This document shows positions 8,291 through 16,345 of a stretch of DNA of 64,000 nucleotides, one piece after another. The position numbers and the translations under genes were made by a program. The notes beneath the pieces were generated by a model. That model ran no database searches. It was not told where the DNA came from and saw only the letters and a program-made list of their open reading frames with translations. This DNA is from DATAEG01 sp963703085 (GTDB lineage Bacteria; Actinomycetota; Actinomycetes; Mycobacteriales; Jatrophihabitantaceae), in contig OY969789.1 in NCBI GenBank assembly GCA_963703085.1, positions 3,224,001 to 3,288,000 on the forward strand, in the 5' to 3' direction. Position 1 is the stretch's first letter, and each line of letters opens with the position of its first letter.

Positions 8291-9046
8291 TCAGAGCCCG
8301 CCGCTGGCCCGCAGGATCGTGCCGGTGACGTAGCTGGCGTCGGTGCTCAACAGCCACGCAATGGCTCGGGCAATCTCATCGGGTTCACCCACCCGGCCCA
8401 TCGGGATCCGCGAGACAATTCGATCGAGCCGGTCCGGATCTCCGGCGGCCGCGTGGATCTCGGTACGAATCAGGCCCGGCGCGACGGCGTTGACCCGCAC
8501 GCCCACCCCGGCCAGTTCCTTGGCCAGTCCGACGGTCAGTGCGTCGATCCCGGCCTTCGCCGCCGCGTAGTGCACGTAGTCGTGCGCAGAGCCCAGGGTG
8601 GCGGCTGCGGAGGAGACGTTGACGATGGCGCCACCGTGCCCGCCCCGGTCCGTCGACATGACGAGGGCGGCCTGCCGCGCACAGAGCAGCGCGCCGAGCA
8701 GGTTGACGTCCAGCACTTGTTGCACGAGCGGCACCGGGGTGTCAGCCAGGTCGCCGATGTGCAGCGTGGCGCCGGCGTTGTTGACCAATCCGCGCACCGG
8801 CCCGAGCCGAGCACCGGCCTCGAACAACCGCCGCACGTCGCGCGGCTGCGTCACGTCGGCGCCGACGGCGATGGCGCGTCCACCAACCGCTTCGATCTCC
8901 TCGACGACCTGCTGGGCGGCAACTTCGGACTGCCGGAAGTTCACCACCACATCGTGACCCGCGCGGGCCAGATGCAGCGCGCTGGCCGCGCCGATGCCGC
9001 GACTGCCCCCCGTGACGATGGTGACCGGCCGAGCGGGAGTGTCCAT
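8291..9046 (-). CDS. Short-chain dehydrogenase/reductase (3-oxoacyl-ACP reductase-like)
   Basis: This 251-aa classical SDR has the cofactor loop TGGSRGIG (residues 12-19), NNAG (89-92), the catalytic Ser in VSSAAA (around 146), Y160 and K164 (YxxxK), and the late PGLIRTE motif. An Arg after the second strand (NFRQS) favours NADPH over NADH. It resembles FabG-type ketoreductases, but SDR substrates cannot be read from sequence. It stands alone, convergent with the membrane-protein gene on one side and 51 bp downstream of the ABC permease on the same strand. Confidence 0.92.
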   Translation of the reverse strand: MDTPARPVTIVTGGSRGIGAASALHLARAGHDVVVNFRQSEVAAQQVVEEIEAVGGRAIAVGADVTQPRDVRRLFEAGARLGPVRGLVNNAGATLHIGDLADTPVPLVQQVLDVNLLGALLCARQAALVMSTDRGGHGGAIVNVSSAAATLGSAHDYVHYAAAKAGIDALTVGLAKELAGVGVRVNAVAPGLIRTEIHAAAGDPDRLDRIVSRIPMGRVGEPDEIARAIAWLLSTDASYVTGTILRASGGL

Positions 9047-9097
9047 CCCGCGATGATGTCAGCCCGCGGTGCCGGCAGGACCGTCAGGCGTAGGCGG

Positions 9098-11722
9098 TCA
9101 CCACGATGTCGCCTGTTCGGACGGGAGTCGGGAGCGGGTGAACAGGTACGCCCCCGCCATGGCCAGCAGTGGCACGGCGATCAGCGCAGCCGCGATGTTC
9201 AGCCAGGGGATCACGAACGGAATGGAGTCGTTCGGCATGCCGCGCGGTGGGCTGATCGCACGCAGTCGGAGGTATCCCAGCGGCGCCAAGAATCCGCAGC
9301 CGACGCCGAGCAGGGAGCCGAGGAAGGCGATCAGTCCGGCCCGCGACGCGGACAGCCGGCGACGCATCCGCGGCGCCGCACCGATCGCAGCGAGCGTAAC
9401 GAGATCGGGCCGGCTGTCCACCGTGGACAGCGCCGTGGCGATCGACGCGGCGCCGAGCGTGATCAGTGACGAGGCCAGCAGGAGGACCAGCAAGCCGATC
9501 TGGGTCCGGGCGTGGTAACCGGTCTCGACGGTGAGCGATTGGGTGAGACCCATCTTCAGCAGCGCGGCCTGGGCCCTCTGGATCTCGCGATCGGTCGGCG
9601 TGCGGGTGTTCTGCACAAGGTAACCGATCGGGTCGCTCGGGATGCCGAGCGACCGGGCGAGGGCTGCGGGCAGCACGATTGTGTCGGAGGTGAAGGGGGT
9701 GGACGCGAAGACGGCCGGCACGGTGACGACTTTCGGCTTGCCCGGATCGGTGCTGGTGGCAGCGGCGCTGACCTTCTCGATGGACAGCGTCAACCGGCCG
9801 TCATCGAGCAAGCCGGCGTTGAACACGACCGCCTTTCCCGCGCGCAAGGCGGCTTCTGCGTCGGGCATCGACCGCCCGGCGATGACACTGAACGCAGCGC
9901 CGTCGTCGACGATCACGGCCGGGAAACCGGATGCGTACCCCACCGAGTTGTCGGCGATCGGCGTGACCGAAGTCTCCGGCTGGGTCGAATCAACCGTTAT
10001 CGCGGCCGGCCCGCGGAGCTGCACCACCGTCCGCGCCGGCAGGTCGCGGCGCAGCGCGGCAAACACGTCGGCGTCGGAACCGTTGGTCGGTCGGCCGTCT
10101 GCGTAAGCCTCGTTGTGTGCCATCCTCGGGTGGTACTGCGCGCGGTCGTGCGCGTTCCCGCTCGTCACGAATATTGCGGCTGCCACACCGCCGGTGACCG
10201 CCGCCATGATCGCGGCGACGGCAGGCGCGGCGGCCGAGCGGTTGCGCGAGGTGTCCCGCAACGCGATCCGACCGGAGAGCGGCAGTCGGCCGGCCATCCG
10301 CCCGGCGAGCCCGAGCAGCGTCGGGGTGCAGGCGATCAGGCCGAGCTCTGCGACGATCGCACCGGCCAGCACAACGTTCGCATTGCGTGTGGTCGTCCCC
10401 CCTCCGATGGCGATGACCGCGCCGGCTGCCGTCATCGCCGCGCCGATCAAGGGAACGCGTTTGCGAGTGCCCAATGTGCCCCGCCGACCATGCAGCACGG
10501 ACAGCACATCGGTGCGCGCTGCGGATCGAGCCGGGACCCAGGCCGCGAGCAGACCGGTGACGAGGCTGATCATCACCAGCGCGCCGAGTTCCAGAGCGCG
10601 CAGGTCGATATGGCCGGGAACCTTGTCGGTCACCCGCGAGGCCAGCGGCAACAGTGCCAGACCGGCAGCCGTGCCACCGACGACACCGACGATGCCGGCC
10701 AGTACGCCGAGTACGACCCCACTCGACAAGACGATGTTGCGCAGATCGGAGCGGGTGCCGCCCACCGCGGACACCAGCCCGAGGGTGCGGCGGGCCCGAC
10801 GGGCACCGACCGCGAAGGCCGGCCCGGCGAGCAGAATGATCTCCAGAACGATCATCCCGGTGAGCAGGCCGGCTCCGGATACCGCCTTGACCGAGGGTCC
10901 GCGCCCGGTGACCGCGCCGTCCCGATATGCCTGCACGGCGCTGCGTGGCGGTGGGTTCAGGGCGACGGCGCGGGACTTGACCAAGTACCCGAGGTCGTTC
11001 AGCGCCTGCACCGCCGCCCACGTGATCGGCTTGGGTGAGTAGACGTACCACCCCTCATCGGTCGGCGCTGCCGCTCCGGTGAGCACCACCGACCCAGGGA
11101 CGACGAAGCCCACCTCGGTGGTGCGCGAATAGGCGTCCCGCACGATTCCGACAACGGTGTACGTGCGGTCGGGGGGGACCGTGCTGAGGGTGTCGCCGAG
11201 ATGTACCCCGAGCGACTTCGCCAGCGACGTGGACAGGGTTATCTCGTTGGGTTGTTGCGGGGCATGGCCATGCATCGGCTGGGTCAGCCCGGCGACCAGG
11301 GGATCCCGGTAGGCCAGATCGCTGACCTGGATGTCCCGGACCCCGAACGCCCCGCGGACCTTCCACCGTGCCTGGGTGAAGTGCAACGCGCGGCTATGAG
11401 CGGGCAGGTGGGCCAGCAACGTCGACACCGGCGGAGGCGAGTCCGTCTGCTGCTGTCCGCTGGTGGTGCTCGACGACCAGCTGTCCGCGTCCGGAGTCTG
11501 CATGACCTTGCCGCCGGTCCAGTGCACGAGGCCGTCGGCTGCGGCAAAGGTGCGGGTGGCGTTCTCTGCGCGGGAGAGCTGCATCGTGCGCGCCACAACA
11601 TCACCGGCACTGAGCGCAAAGATCGGCAGAGCCAACAGTGCGATCACCAGGATGCTTCGTCCGGGATTTCGCCACGCGTCGCGGCGGGCCAGGCGCAGGC
11701 ACGTCCGCCAGCGGCTGACCAT
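9098..11722 (-). CDS. FtsX-like ABC transporter permease
   Basis: This 874-aa integral membrane protein has an N-terminal anchor (residues 17-37), a large extracytoplasmic segment, an FtsX/MacB permease domain with several helices (around 280-420), further helices near 440-530, a second extracytoplasmic segment and a second FtsX domain at the C-terminus (750-870). This is the duplicated permease type found with MacB-like ATPases. The ATG overlaps the stop of the ATPase gene (ATGA), so the two make one exporter. Substrates of this class are often peptides, lipids or drugs; PadR control hints at a xenobiotic or antibiotic response, by inference only. Confidence 0.92.
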   Translation of the reverse strand: MVSRWRTCLRLARRDAWRNPGRSILVIALLALPIFALSAGDVVARTMQLSRAENATRTFAAADGLVHWTGGKVMQTPDADSWSSSTTSGQQQTDSPPPVSTLLAHLPAHSRALHFTQARWKVRGAFGVRDIQVSDLAYRDPLVAGLTQPMHGHAPQQPNEITLSTSLAKSLGVHLGDTLSTVPPDRTYTVVGIVRDAYSRTTEVGFVVPGSVVLTGAAAPTDEGWYVYSPKPITWAAVQALNDLGYLVKSRAVALNPPPRSAVQAYRDGAVTGRGPSVKAVSGAGLLTGMIVLEIILLAGPAFAVGARRARRTLGLVSAVGGTRSDLRNIVLSSGVVLGVLAGIVGVVGGTAAGLALLPLASRVTDKVPGHIDLRALELGALVMISLVTGLLAAWVPARSAARTDVLSVLHGRRGTLGTRKRVPLIGAAMTAAGAVIAIGGGTTTRNANVVLAGAIVAELGLIACTPTLLGLAGRMAGRLPLSGRIALRDTSRNRSAAAPAVAAIMAAVTGGVAAAIFVTSGNAHDRAQYHPRMAHNEAYADGRPTNGSDADVFAALRRDLPARTVVQLRGPAAITVDSTQPETSVTPIADNSVGYASGFPAVIVDDGAAFSVIAGRSMPDAEAALRAGKAVVFNAGLLDDGRLTLSIEKVSAAATSTDPGKPKVVTVPAVFASTPFTSDTIVLPAALARSLGIPSDPIGYLVQNTRTPTDREIQRAQAALLKMGLTQSLTVETGYHARTQIGLLVLLLASSLITLGAASIATALSTVDSRPDLVTLAAIGAAPRMRRRLSASRAGLIAFLGSLLGVGCGFLAPLGYLRLRAISPPRGMPNDSIPFVIPWLNIAAALIAVPLLAMAGAYLFTRSRLPSEQATSW

Positions 11723-12474
11723 CAGGATCCGCCGGCGCCGGAGGAGGCGAGCAGGGCGCCCACGTCGGCGATGGGCTGGCTGCTGTCCACCATTGCCCCG
11801 TCGCGCAGGAAGACCACCCGGTCGGCCCAGCCGGCATGCCGCGCCTCGTGGGTGACCAGGACGCCGGCGGCGCCGGCGTCACAGCGTGCGCGCAGCACCC
11901 GCAGCACGTCCTCCCCGGTTTTGCTGTCCAGCGCTCCAGTCGGCTCGTCGGCCAGCACCAGCCGCCGATCGCCGACCAACGCGCGGGCGATGGCCACCCG
12001 CTGCTGCTGTCCGCCGGACATGTCGTCCGGGAACCGGTCGGCCAGGTCGCCCATCCCGACGAGCTCGAGGGCTGCGCGTGCGTCTCGGCGGGCCGCGGCA
12101 ACGCCGATCCCGTCCAGTTCGCGAGGCAGCATGACGTTCTCGACCGCGGTCAGCGCCGGGATCAGGTTGAGGTCCTGGAAAACGTAGCCGATCCGGCGCC
12201 GGCGTACCTGGGCCAGTCGGGTCCGGGTCAGCGTGCCCAGCTCGACGCCCTCGACCACAACGGCACCGGAGCTCGGTGCGTCGAGGCCGCCGGCCAGTGC
12301 CAGCAGTGTCGATTTGCCGGACCCGGACGGTCCCATGACTGCAACCAGTTCACCCGCGCGTACGGCCAGATCGGTCGATCGGAGGGCGTGCACGGTGTTC
12401 TGGCCGGCGCCGTAGGTTCGGGTGACCCCGACCAGACGCAGAATCGGCTCCTCGATCACAGCTGCATGGCTCAT
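11722..12474 (-). CDS. ABC transporter ATP-binding protein (MacB/LolD type)
   Basis: This 250-aa nucleotide-binding subunit has Walker A GPSGSGKST (residues 48-56), a Q-loop at FQDLNLIP (around 100), the signature MSGGQQQR (152-159), Walker B LVLADEP with catalytic E177, and an H-loop His near VTHEARH. The start at 12474 is chosen because it overlaps the PadR stop (ATGA) and gives the normal N-terminus. The frame is open further upstream, but that stretch is only the wrong frame of the regulator gene. It works with the downstream FtsX-type permease. Confidence 0.95.
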   Translation of the reverse strand: MSHAAVIEEPILRLVGVTRTYGAGQNTVHALRSTDLAVRAGELVAVMGPSGSGKSTLLALAGGLDAPSSGAVVVEGVELGTLTRTRLAQVRRRRIGYVFQDLNLIPALTAVENVMLPRELDGIGVAAARRDARAALELVGMGDLADRFPDDMSGGQQQRVAIARALVGDRRLVLADEPTGALDSKTGEDVLRVLRARCDAGAAGVLVTHEARHAGWADRVVFLRDGAMVDSSQPIADVGALLASSGAGGS

Positions 12475-13044
12475 TTCTGGGGCGCCTTCTCTCGAATGCT
12501 GCGCGCCGGGATCGGCGTCGGCGTCGGGTGGGTGGCTGGCGCGTGGCGGGCCAGCCGCATCTCGCAGTGATCCAGCCAGCGAATCTGGGCCTCTGCCGCA
12601 AAGATCAGCGAGTCGGTCACCAGCAGCCAGGGCAGGTCGTCGCCAGCGCGTTCCCGGGCCCGGGTGTAGTTCTGCATCGCCAGCATGGTCGCGGTGCGCT
12701 GCACCTGGATGACCTTGGGGACGTCGACGCCAGGCGTCCCGGCAGCAAGGGCGAGTTTGATCGCCAGCTCGTTGCGTGGCGGCGCGTCGGCCGATACCGG
12801 GGTGGTGAACCAGGACCTGACCTCGTCCCGACCGGCGTCGGTGATCGAGTAGATGTGCTGGGTCTCGGCGCCGTCGTCGGCGGTCACCAGGCCGTCGCGT
12901 TCCAGCCGGGCCAATGTTGTGTACACCTGGCCGATGTTCAGCGGCCAGGTCGACGCCGGTGGCGGCCTCGAACTGCTGGCGCAGCTGGTAGCCGTGCATG
13001 GGCTGCCGGTCCAGCAGCGTGAGCAGACCTTGTCGAATAGACAC
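12471..13044 (-). pseudogene. PadR-family transcriptional regulator, frameshifted
   Basis: A GTG at 13044, with AAGGAGG 6 nt upstream, starts a PadR winged-helix domain (SIRQGLLTLLDRQPMHGYQLRQQFEAATG). After about 33 codons the frame leaves the family pattern. It resumes in another frame as WPLNIGQVYTTLARLERDGLV and runs to the stop at 12471, through a Vir_act_alpha_C-type helical domain. The span is 574 nt, one base more than a multiple of three, so removing one base near 12940-12950 restores a normal 190-aa PadR. It is either a true frameshift that inactivates the repressor or a sequencing error. The stop overlaps the ATPase start, making padR-ATPase-permease one operon. Confidence 0.8.
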
Positions 13045-13056
13045 CGAAAACCTCCT

Positions 13057-13084
13057 TGTTACCGAGTATGCATACTCGGTAACA
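13057..13084. promoter_or_regulatory. Perfect 28-bp palindrome: candidate PadR operator
   Basis: The half-site TGTTACCGAGTATG is followed immediately by its exact reverse complement, 13 bp upstream of the padR GTG and touching its Shine-Dalgarno sequence. PadR repressors commonly bind dyads at their own promoter, so autorepression of the padR-ABC exporter operon is likely. The intergenic gap also contains the start region of the divergent thioredoxin-like gene. Confidence 0.8.
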
Positions 13085-13172
13085 GGAGCACCGTCAAGCC
13101 GTTGCCGCCGGTGAGCCGGCACTGCGGCGACCGGGCGGTGTGGCCCGGAGCGGCGACTGCGAGAATGGCGTC

Positions 13173-14135
13173 ATGTCAGCTGGCAACAACGCAGTACCGC
13201 CCCCCTCGCCGCAGATGGCCGCGGCCATGTCCGGCGCAGTCGATCTGGCCGCTGTGAAGGCGCGCTCGGAGGCCGCGGCGCGCGCCGCGCAGGCACCGCC
13301 GCCCAGTGCCTCGGGCGTAGTGGTCTCGGTCACGGAGGCGACCTTCCAGGCAGAGGTTCTGGACCGCTCGTTCCAGGTTCCGGTGCTCATCGACGTACGC
13401 AGCGCGCGCAGCGAGGCGAGCCTGCAGCTGTCTCCGGTGCTGGAACGGTTGGCCACGGAGGGGGGCGGCCGATGGGTGCTGGCCGCTATCGAGATCGATG
13501 CCAACCCGCGAATCGCGCAGGCGCTGCAGGTCGAGGGCATCCCGACCGTCTTCGCGGTCATCGGCGGGCAACTGGTGCCCGGGTTCACCGGCGCGTTGCC
13601 GGAGGACCAGCTGCGCGAGTTCATCGCGGCGGTGCTGCAAGCCGGCGAGGGCGCCAACCTCACCGGGCCCGGGGAGCTGCCGGCCGATGACGGCACCGAG
13701 CCGGCCGAAGCGGCTGAGGAACCGAGCGATCCGAGGTTCGCGGCCGCGGAGGAAGCTCTGCAAGCCGGCGACTACGACGCGGCAGCGCAGCGCTACCAGG
13801 CCATCCTCGACGCCGAGCCAGGCAACGTCGAGGCCGCGCTGGCATTGCGCCAGACCGGCTTCCTGGCCCGGGTCGAGGCCATCCCGGCGGACGCCGTCGC
13901 GGCTGCGGCCGGTGCGCCCACTGATGTCCCTGCTCAGCTGGCGGCAGCCGACGCGGAGTTCGCCGACAACGACGTCGAGGCGTCCTTCCAGCGCTTGCTG
14001 GCGCTCATCCGCGCGCTACCCAGCGACGAACGCGACCCAGTACGCGACCGGCTCGTCGAGTACTTCGACCTGCTCGGCGCCGACGACCCCCGAGTTCCCA
14101 CCGCACGCCGCAACCTCGCCAACGCGCTGTTCTGA
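13173..14135 (+). CDS. Thioredoxin-like/TPR protein (CnoX-type co-chaperone family)
   Basis: The 320-aa protein has a disordered N-terminus (residues 1-45), a thioredoxin fold (about 50-155: VTEATFQAEVLDRSFQVPVLIDV ... GIPTVFAVIGGQLVPGFTG) and TPR-like helices (about 190-320). The CxxC active site is absent: the place where WCGPC would be reads RSARSEAS, and the domain has no cysteine. So it is not a redox thioredoxin; related Trx-TPR proteins act as holdases or co-chaperones. The ATG at 13173 is preceded by GAGAAT with 6-nt spacing, a leaderless-type -10; an earlier in-frame ATG would begin before this element. Function in this organism is inferred from family only. Confidence 0.88.
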   Translation: MSAGNNAVPPPSPQMAAAMSGAVDLAAVKARSEAAARAAQAPPPSASGVVVSVTEATFQAEVLDRSFQVPVLIDVRSARSEASLQLSPVLERLATEGGGRWVLAAIEIDANPRIAQALQVEGIPTVFAVIGGQLVPGFTGALPEDQLREFIAAVLQAGEGANLTGPGELPADDGTEPAEAAEEPSDPRFAAAEEALQAGDYDAAAQRYQAILDAEPGNVEAALALRQTGFLARVEAIPADAVAAAAGAPTDVPAQLAAADAEFADNDVEASFQRLLALIRALPSDERDPVRDRLVEYFDLLGADDPRVPTARRNLANALF

Positions 14136-14214
14136 GCGCGCTATGAGGCCGCGGTAGTTGCACGGTCGCCCGATGCGAAGCGAGGATCAGCGCGAGTAAT
14201 CGATCAGGCGATCC

Positions 14215-15183
14215 TTAGGAAACGTGCGGCATGATGGCGTCGGCGGGGATGACGCCGAGGCGACCGGCCTGGTAGTCCTCGATCGCTTGGTGCAGCTCCT
14301 CGACCGTGTTCATCACGAAGGGCCCGTACTGCGCCACCGGCTCGCCGATCGGCTGACCGCCGAGCAAGAGGATTTCCATCGCCGGGCGGTTCGAGTCCTG
14401 GGCGCGATCGGCCGCCACGGTGATGCGATCGCCAGCCCCGAGCAGCGCGAGCTGGCCGTGTTTGATCGGCTGTGCCTTGGGCCCGACGGTGCCAGCACCG
14501 GACAGCACATAGACCAGCGCGTTGAACTGCACCGGCCATGGCGTCGACAGAGTGGCACCCGGCTGAATGGTGGCGTGCGCGAATGCGATCGGGGTGTGCG
14601 TCGAGCCAGGTCCGTGGTTTCCGTCCACATCGCCGGCGATGATCCGTAGCAACGTGCCGCCGTCCTCGGAGGCCACCAGGGTGACCTGTCCGCCAGTGAG
14701 GTTCTGGTACGCGGGGGAGATCATCTTCTGCGCCGCGGGCAGGTTGACCCAGAGCTGGATGCCGTGGAACAGCCCGCCGGACATCACCAGGTCCTCCGGC
14801 GGCGTTTCGATGTGCAGGATGCCGCCGCCCGCGGTCATCCACTGCGTCGCGCCGTCTTCGATCATGCCGCCGCCGCCGTGTGAGTCCTGGTGCTGGAAGC
14901 GGCCGTCCATCATGTACGTGACCGTCTCGAAGCCGCGGTGCGGATGCCATGGCGTGCCCTTCGGCTCACCGGGCGCGTAGTCCACCTCGCCCATCTGGTC
15001 CATGTGGACGAACGGGTCGAGATCGCGCTTGCTCACTCCGGCGAATGCGCGGACGACCGGGAACCCCTCGCCCTCGAACCCCCTGGGGCCGGTCGTGACC
15101 GAGCGCACCGGGCGCTCCACGTCGCCGAGACCTGCGGCCTGCAGACGCGGCAGCGTCGTGGTGTCGGCGGTGACTGCTGGCAT
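14215..15183 (-). CDS. Pirin family protein
   Basis: This 322-aa bicupin has the pirin metal-site pattern in its N-terminal half: HPHRGFETVTYMMDG followed by HxD...E (QHQDSHGGGGMIEDG..QWMTAGGGILHIE), giving three His and one Glu. A C-terminal pirin domain covers about residues 180-320. Bacterial pirins are described as quercetinase-like enzymes or regulators, and sequence does not distinguish these. The ATG at 15183 is preceded by GGAGGA and is preferred to an in-frame start 9 codons upstream. Single gene; its promoter should lie in 15190-15268. Confidence 0.93.
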   Translation of the reverse strand: MPAVTADTTTLPRLQAAGLGDVERPVRSVTTGPRGFEGEGFPVVRAFAGVSKRDLDPFVHMDQMGEVDYAPGEPKGTPWHPHRGFETVTYMMDGRFQHQDSHGGGGMIEDGATQWMTAGGGILHIETPPEDLVMSGGLFHGIQLWVNLPAAQKMISPAYQNLTGGQVTLVASEDGGTLLRIIAGDVDGNHGPGSTHTPIAFAHATIQPGATLSTPWPVQFNALVYVLSGAGTVGPKAQPIKHGQLALLGAGDRITVAADRAQDSNRPAMEILLLGGQPIGEPVAQYGPFVMNTVEELHQAIEDYQAGRLGVIPADAIMPHVS

Positions 15184-15268
15184 GACATCCTCCGGTAGTA
15201 GAAGATTCAACTATGTTCTCACACAGCACAACCAGCTGACCACCGCGGACATTCCCGCCGCGCGCTCG

Positions 15269-15847
15269 TTATCGACCGGGCAGCCGGTCGATCACTTCCT
15301 GAGCCAACGAATGCAGGGTGAGCATCTCGCCGAGCTTGCACACCTTGCACTGCAGGATGAAGCGTTGCTGTTCCACCCGCACCCGCAAGGTGTGCAGGTG
15401 CGGGTCGTGCCAGGCCTCATTGCCCAGATCGCCGACCGCCTCGGCGCCGTTGTGAGAGTCGAACTGGCCTTGGCTCATGTGCACGAACAAAGACACGACG
15501 CCGAAGTCACACCCGTCGCCCCAATCGCCGGTCTGTGGGGTGTGCACGCCGGCCGAGCCGCCGATGGACTCGATGTCGTCGTCGTGCAGCAACGTGCACG
15601 GATCGATCGTGACGTCATGCCCGGCCGAGCTGCTCGTGCCGTGACCGGTCGGCTCGGACGAAGCGGGTGTGCTTCCCGTCGAGCCGAGTGTTGCTGCGGT
15701 GCTCCCGGTCGACTGCTCGGCCGAGGAGTGCCCGGTCGACGGCGCAGTCCTGCCGTGCGAGGAACTGCAACCGACGAGCAGGATGGCGACGCTGCCGGCC
15801 ACTGCCAGAGTCAGAGCGCGGCGCGGTGTCCTCGACGAACCGAACAT
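15269..15847 (-). CDS. Putative lipoprotein, DUF3558-like
   Basis: This 192-aa protein has a signal peptide (residues 1-27) ending in a lipobox, LLVGC, with Cys27 as the lipidation site. A Ser/Thr/Gly-rich linker (28-75) leads to a compact domain with paired cysteines (DPCTLLHDDDIESIGG ... GDGCDFG ... LQCKVCKLGE). The DPC-LL-D start and Cys spacing resemble DUF3558 lipoproteins of actinobacteria. It is predicted to be anchored on the outer face of the cytoplasmic membrane. Role unknown. Confidence 0.8.
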   Translation of the reverse strand: MFGSSRTPRRALTLAVAGSVAILLVGCSSSHGRTAPSTGHSSAEQSTGSTAATLGSTGSTPASSEPTGHGTSSSAGHDVTIDPCTLLHDDDIESIGGSAGVHTPQTGDWGDGCDFGVVSLFVHMSQGQFDSHNGAEAVGDLGNEAWHDPHLHTLRVRVEQQRFILQCKVCKLGEMLTLHSLAQEVIDRLPGR

Positions 15848-15918
15848 GCGTCCCCCTCTCTGCTGAGTGAAACCATCGCACAGCCGGCGCGTTGCGCGCG
15901 CCGCGGCGTGGCGTAGCG

Positions 15919-16281
15919 TCAGCGGTTGAGCAGGTCTGCGAGCACGGCTGCGTGGCTGAGCTCCAGATCGCGGGTCGCGGTCAACAGGGTGAGCGGACCG
16001 TCCACGGCGAGGCTGCGCAGATGCTCCAGCGCGGCCGCCCCCGTCGGAGCGTCAAGTTCGCTCAGATACCGGCTCTGGAACTCGTCGAACCGCTCGGCTG
16101 CGTGGGCGTACCAGGTCCGTAGGTCCCTCGACGGCGCCGCGTCCTGGCACCACTCGTCCAGCCGTGGGTCGTCCTTGCGCAGCCCGCGCGGCCAAATCCG
16201 GTCGACGAGCACGCGGCAACCGTCGGTCGGCTCGCGTTCGTCATAGACCCGCCTGGCATCGACCCGGCGCCTGACTGCCAT
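15919..16281 (-). CDS. DUF488 family protein
   Basis: This 120-aa cytoplasmic protein has the DUF488 hallmarks VLVDRIWPRGL, an LDEWCQDAAPS segment (the family usually has W..LAPS), LRTWYAHAAERFDEFQSRYLSEL, and a late TLLTATRD strand. Family members are small proteins of unknown function, sometimes compared with uracil-DNA-glycosylase-like or NADP-binding folds. It is 64 bp upstream of the glgB stop in the direction of transcription, on the same strand but not obviously linked to the glycogen genes. Confidence 0.9.
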   Translation of the reverse strand: MAVRRRVDARRVYDEREPTDGCRVLVDRIWPRGLRKDDPRLDEWCQDAAPSRDLRTWYAHAAERFDEFQSRYLSELDAPTGAAALEHLRSLAVDGPLTLLTATRDLELSHAAVLADLLNR

Positions 16282-16345
16282 GACCGGAATCTAACGCGCC
16301 GAGACCGGCGCCCGGGTCGCCAGCCGGGGGCAGCCAAGGGCCCGG

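Noticed and set aside
11722..13122. Apparent 466-aa fusion of PadR N-terminus and ABC ATPase
   Set aside because: The joining 170 residues are Arg-rich shadow of the PadR gene in the wrong frame. The ATPase has its own ATG at 12474 overlapping the true PadR stop.
13173..14135. Calling the Trx-TPR protein a redox thioredoxin
   Set aside because: The active-site CxxC is absent and the domain contains no cysteine.
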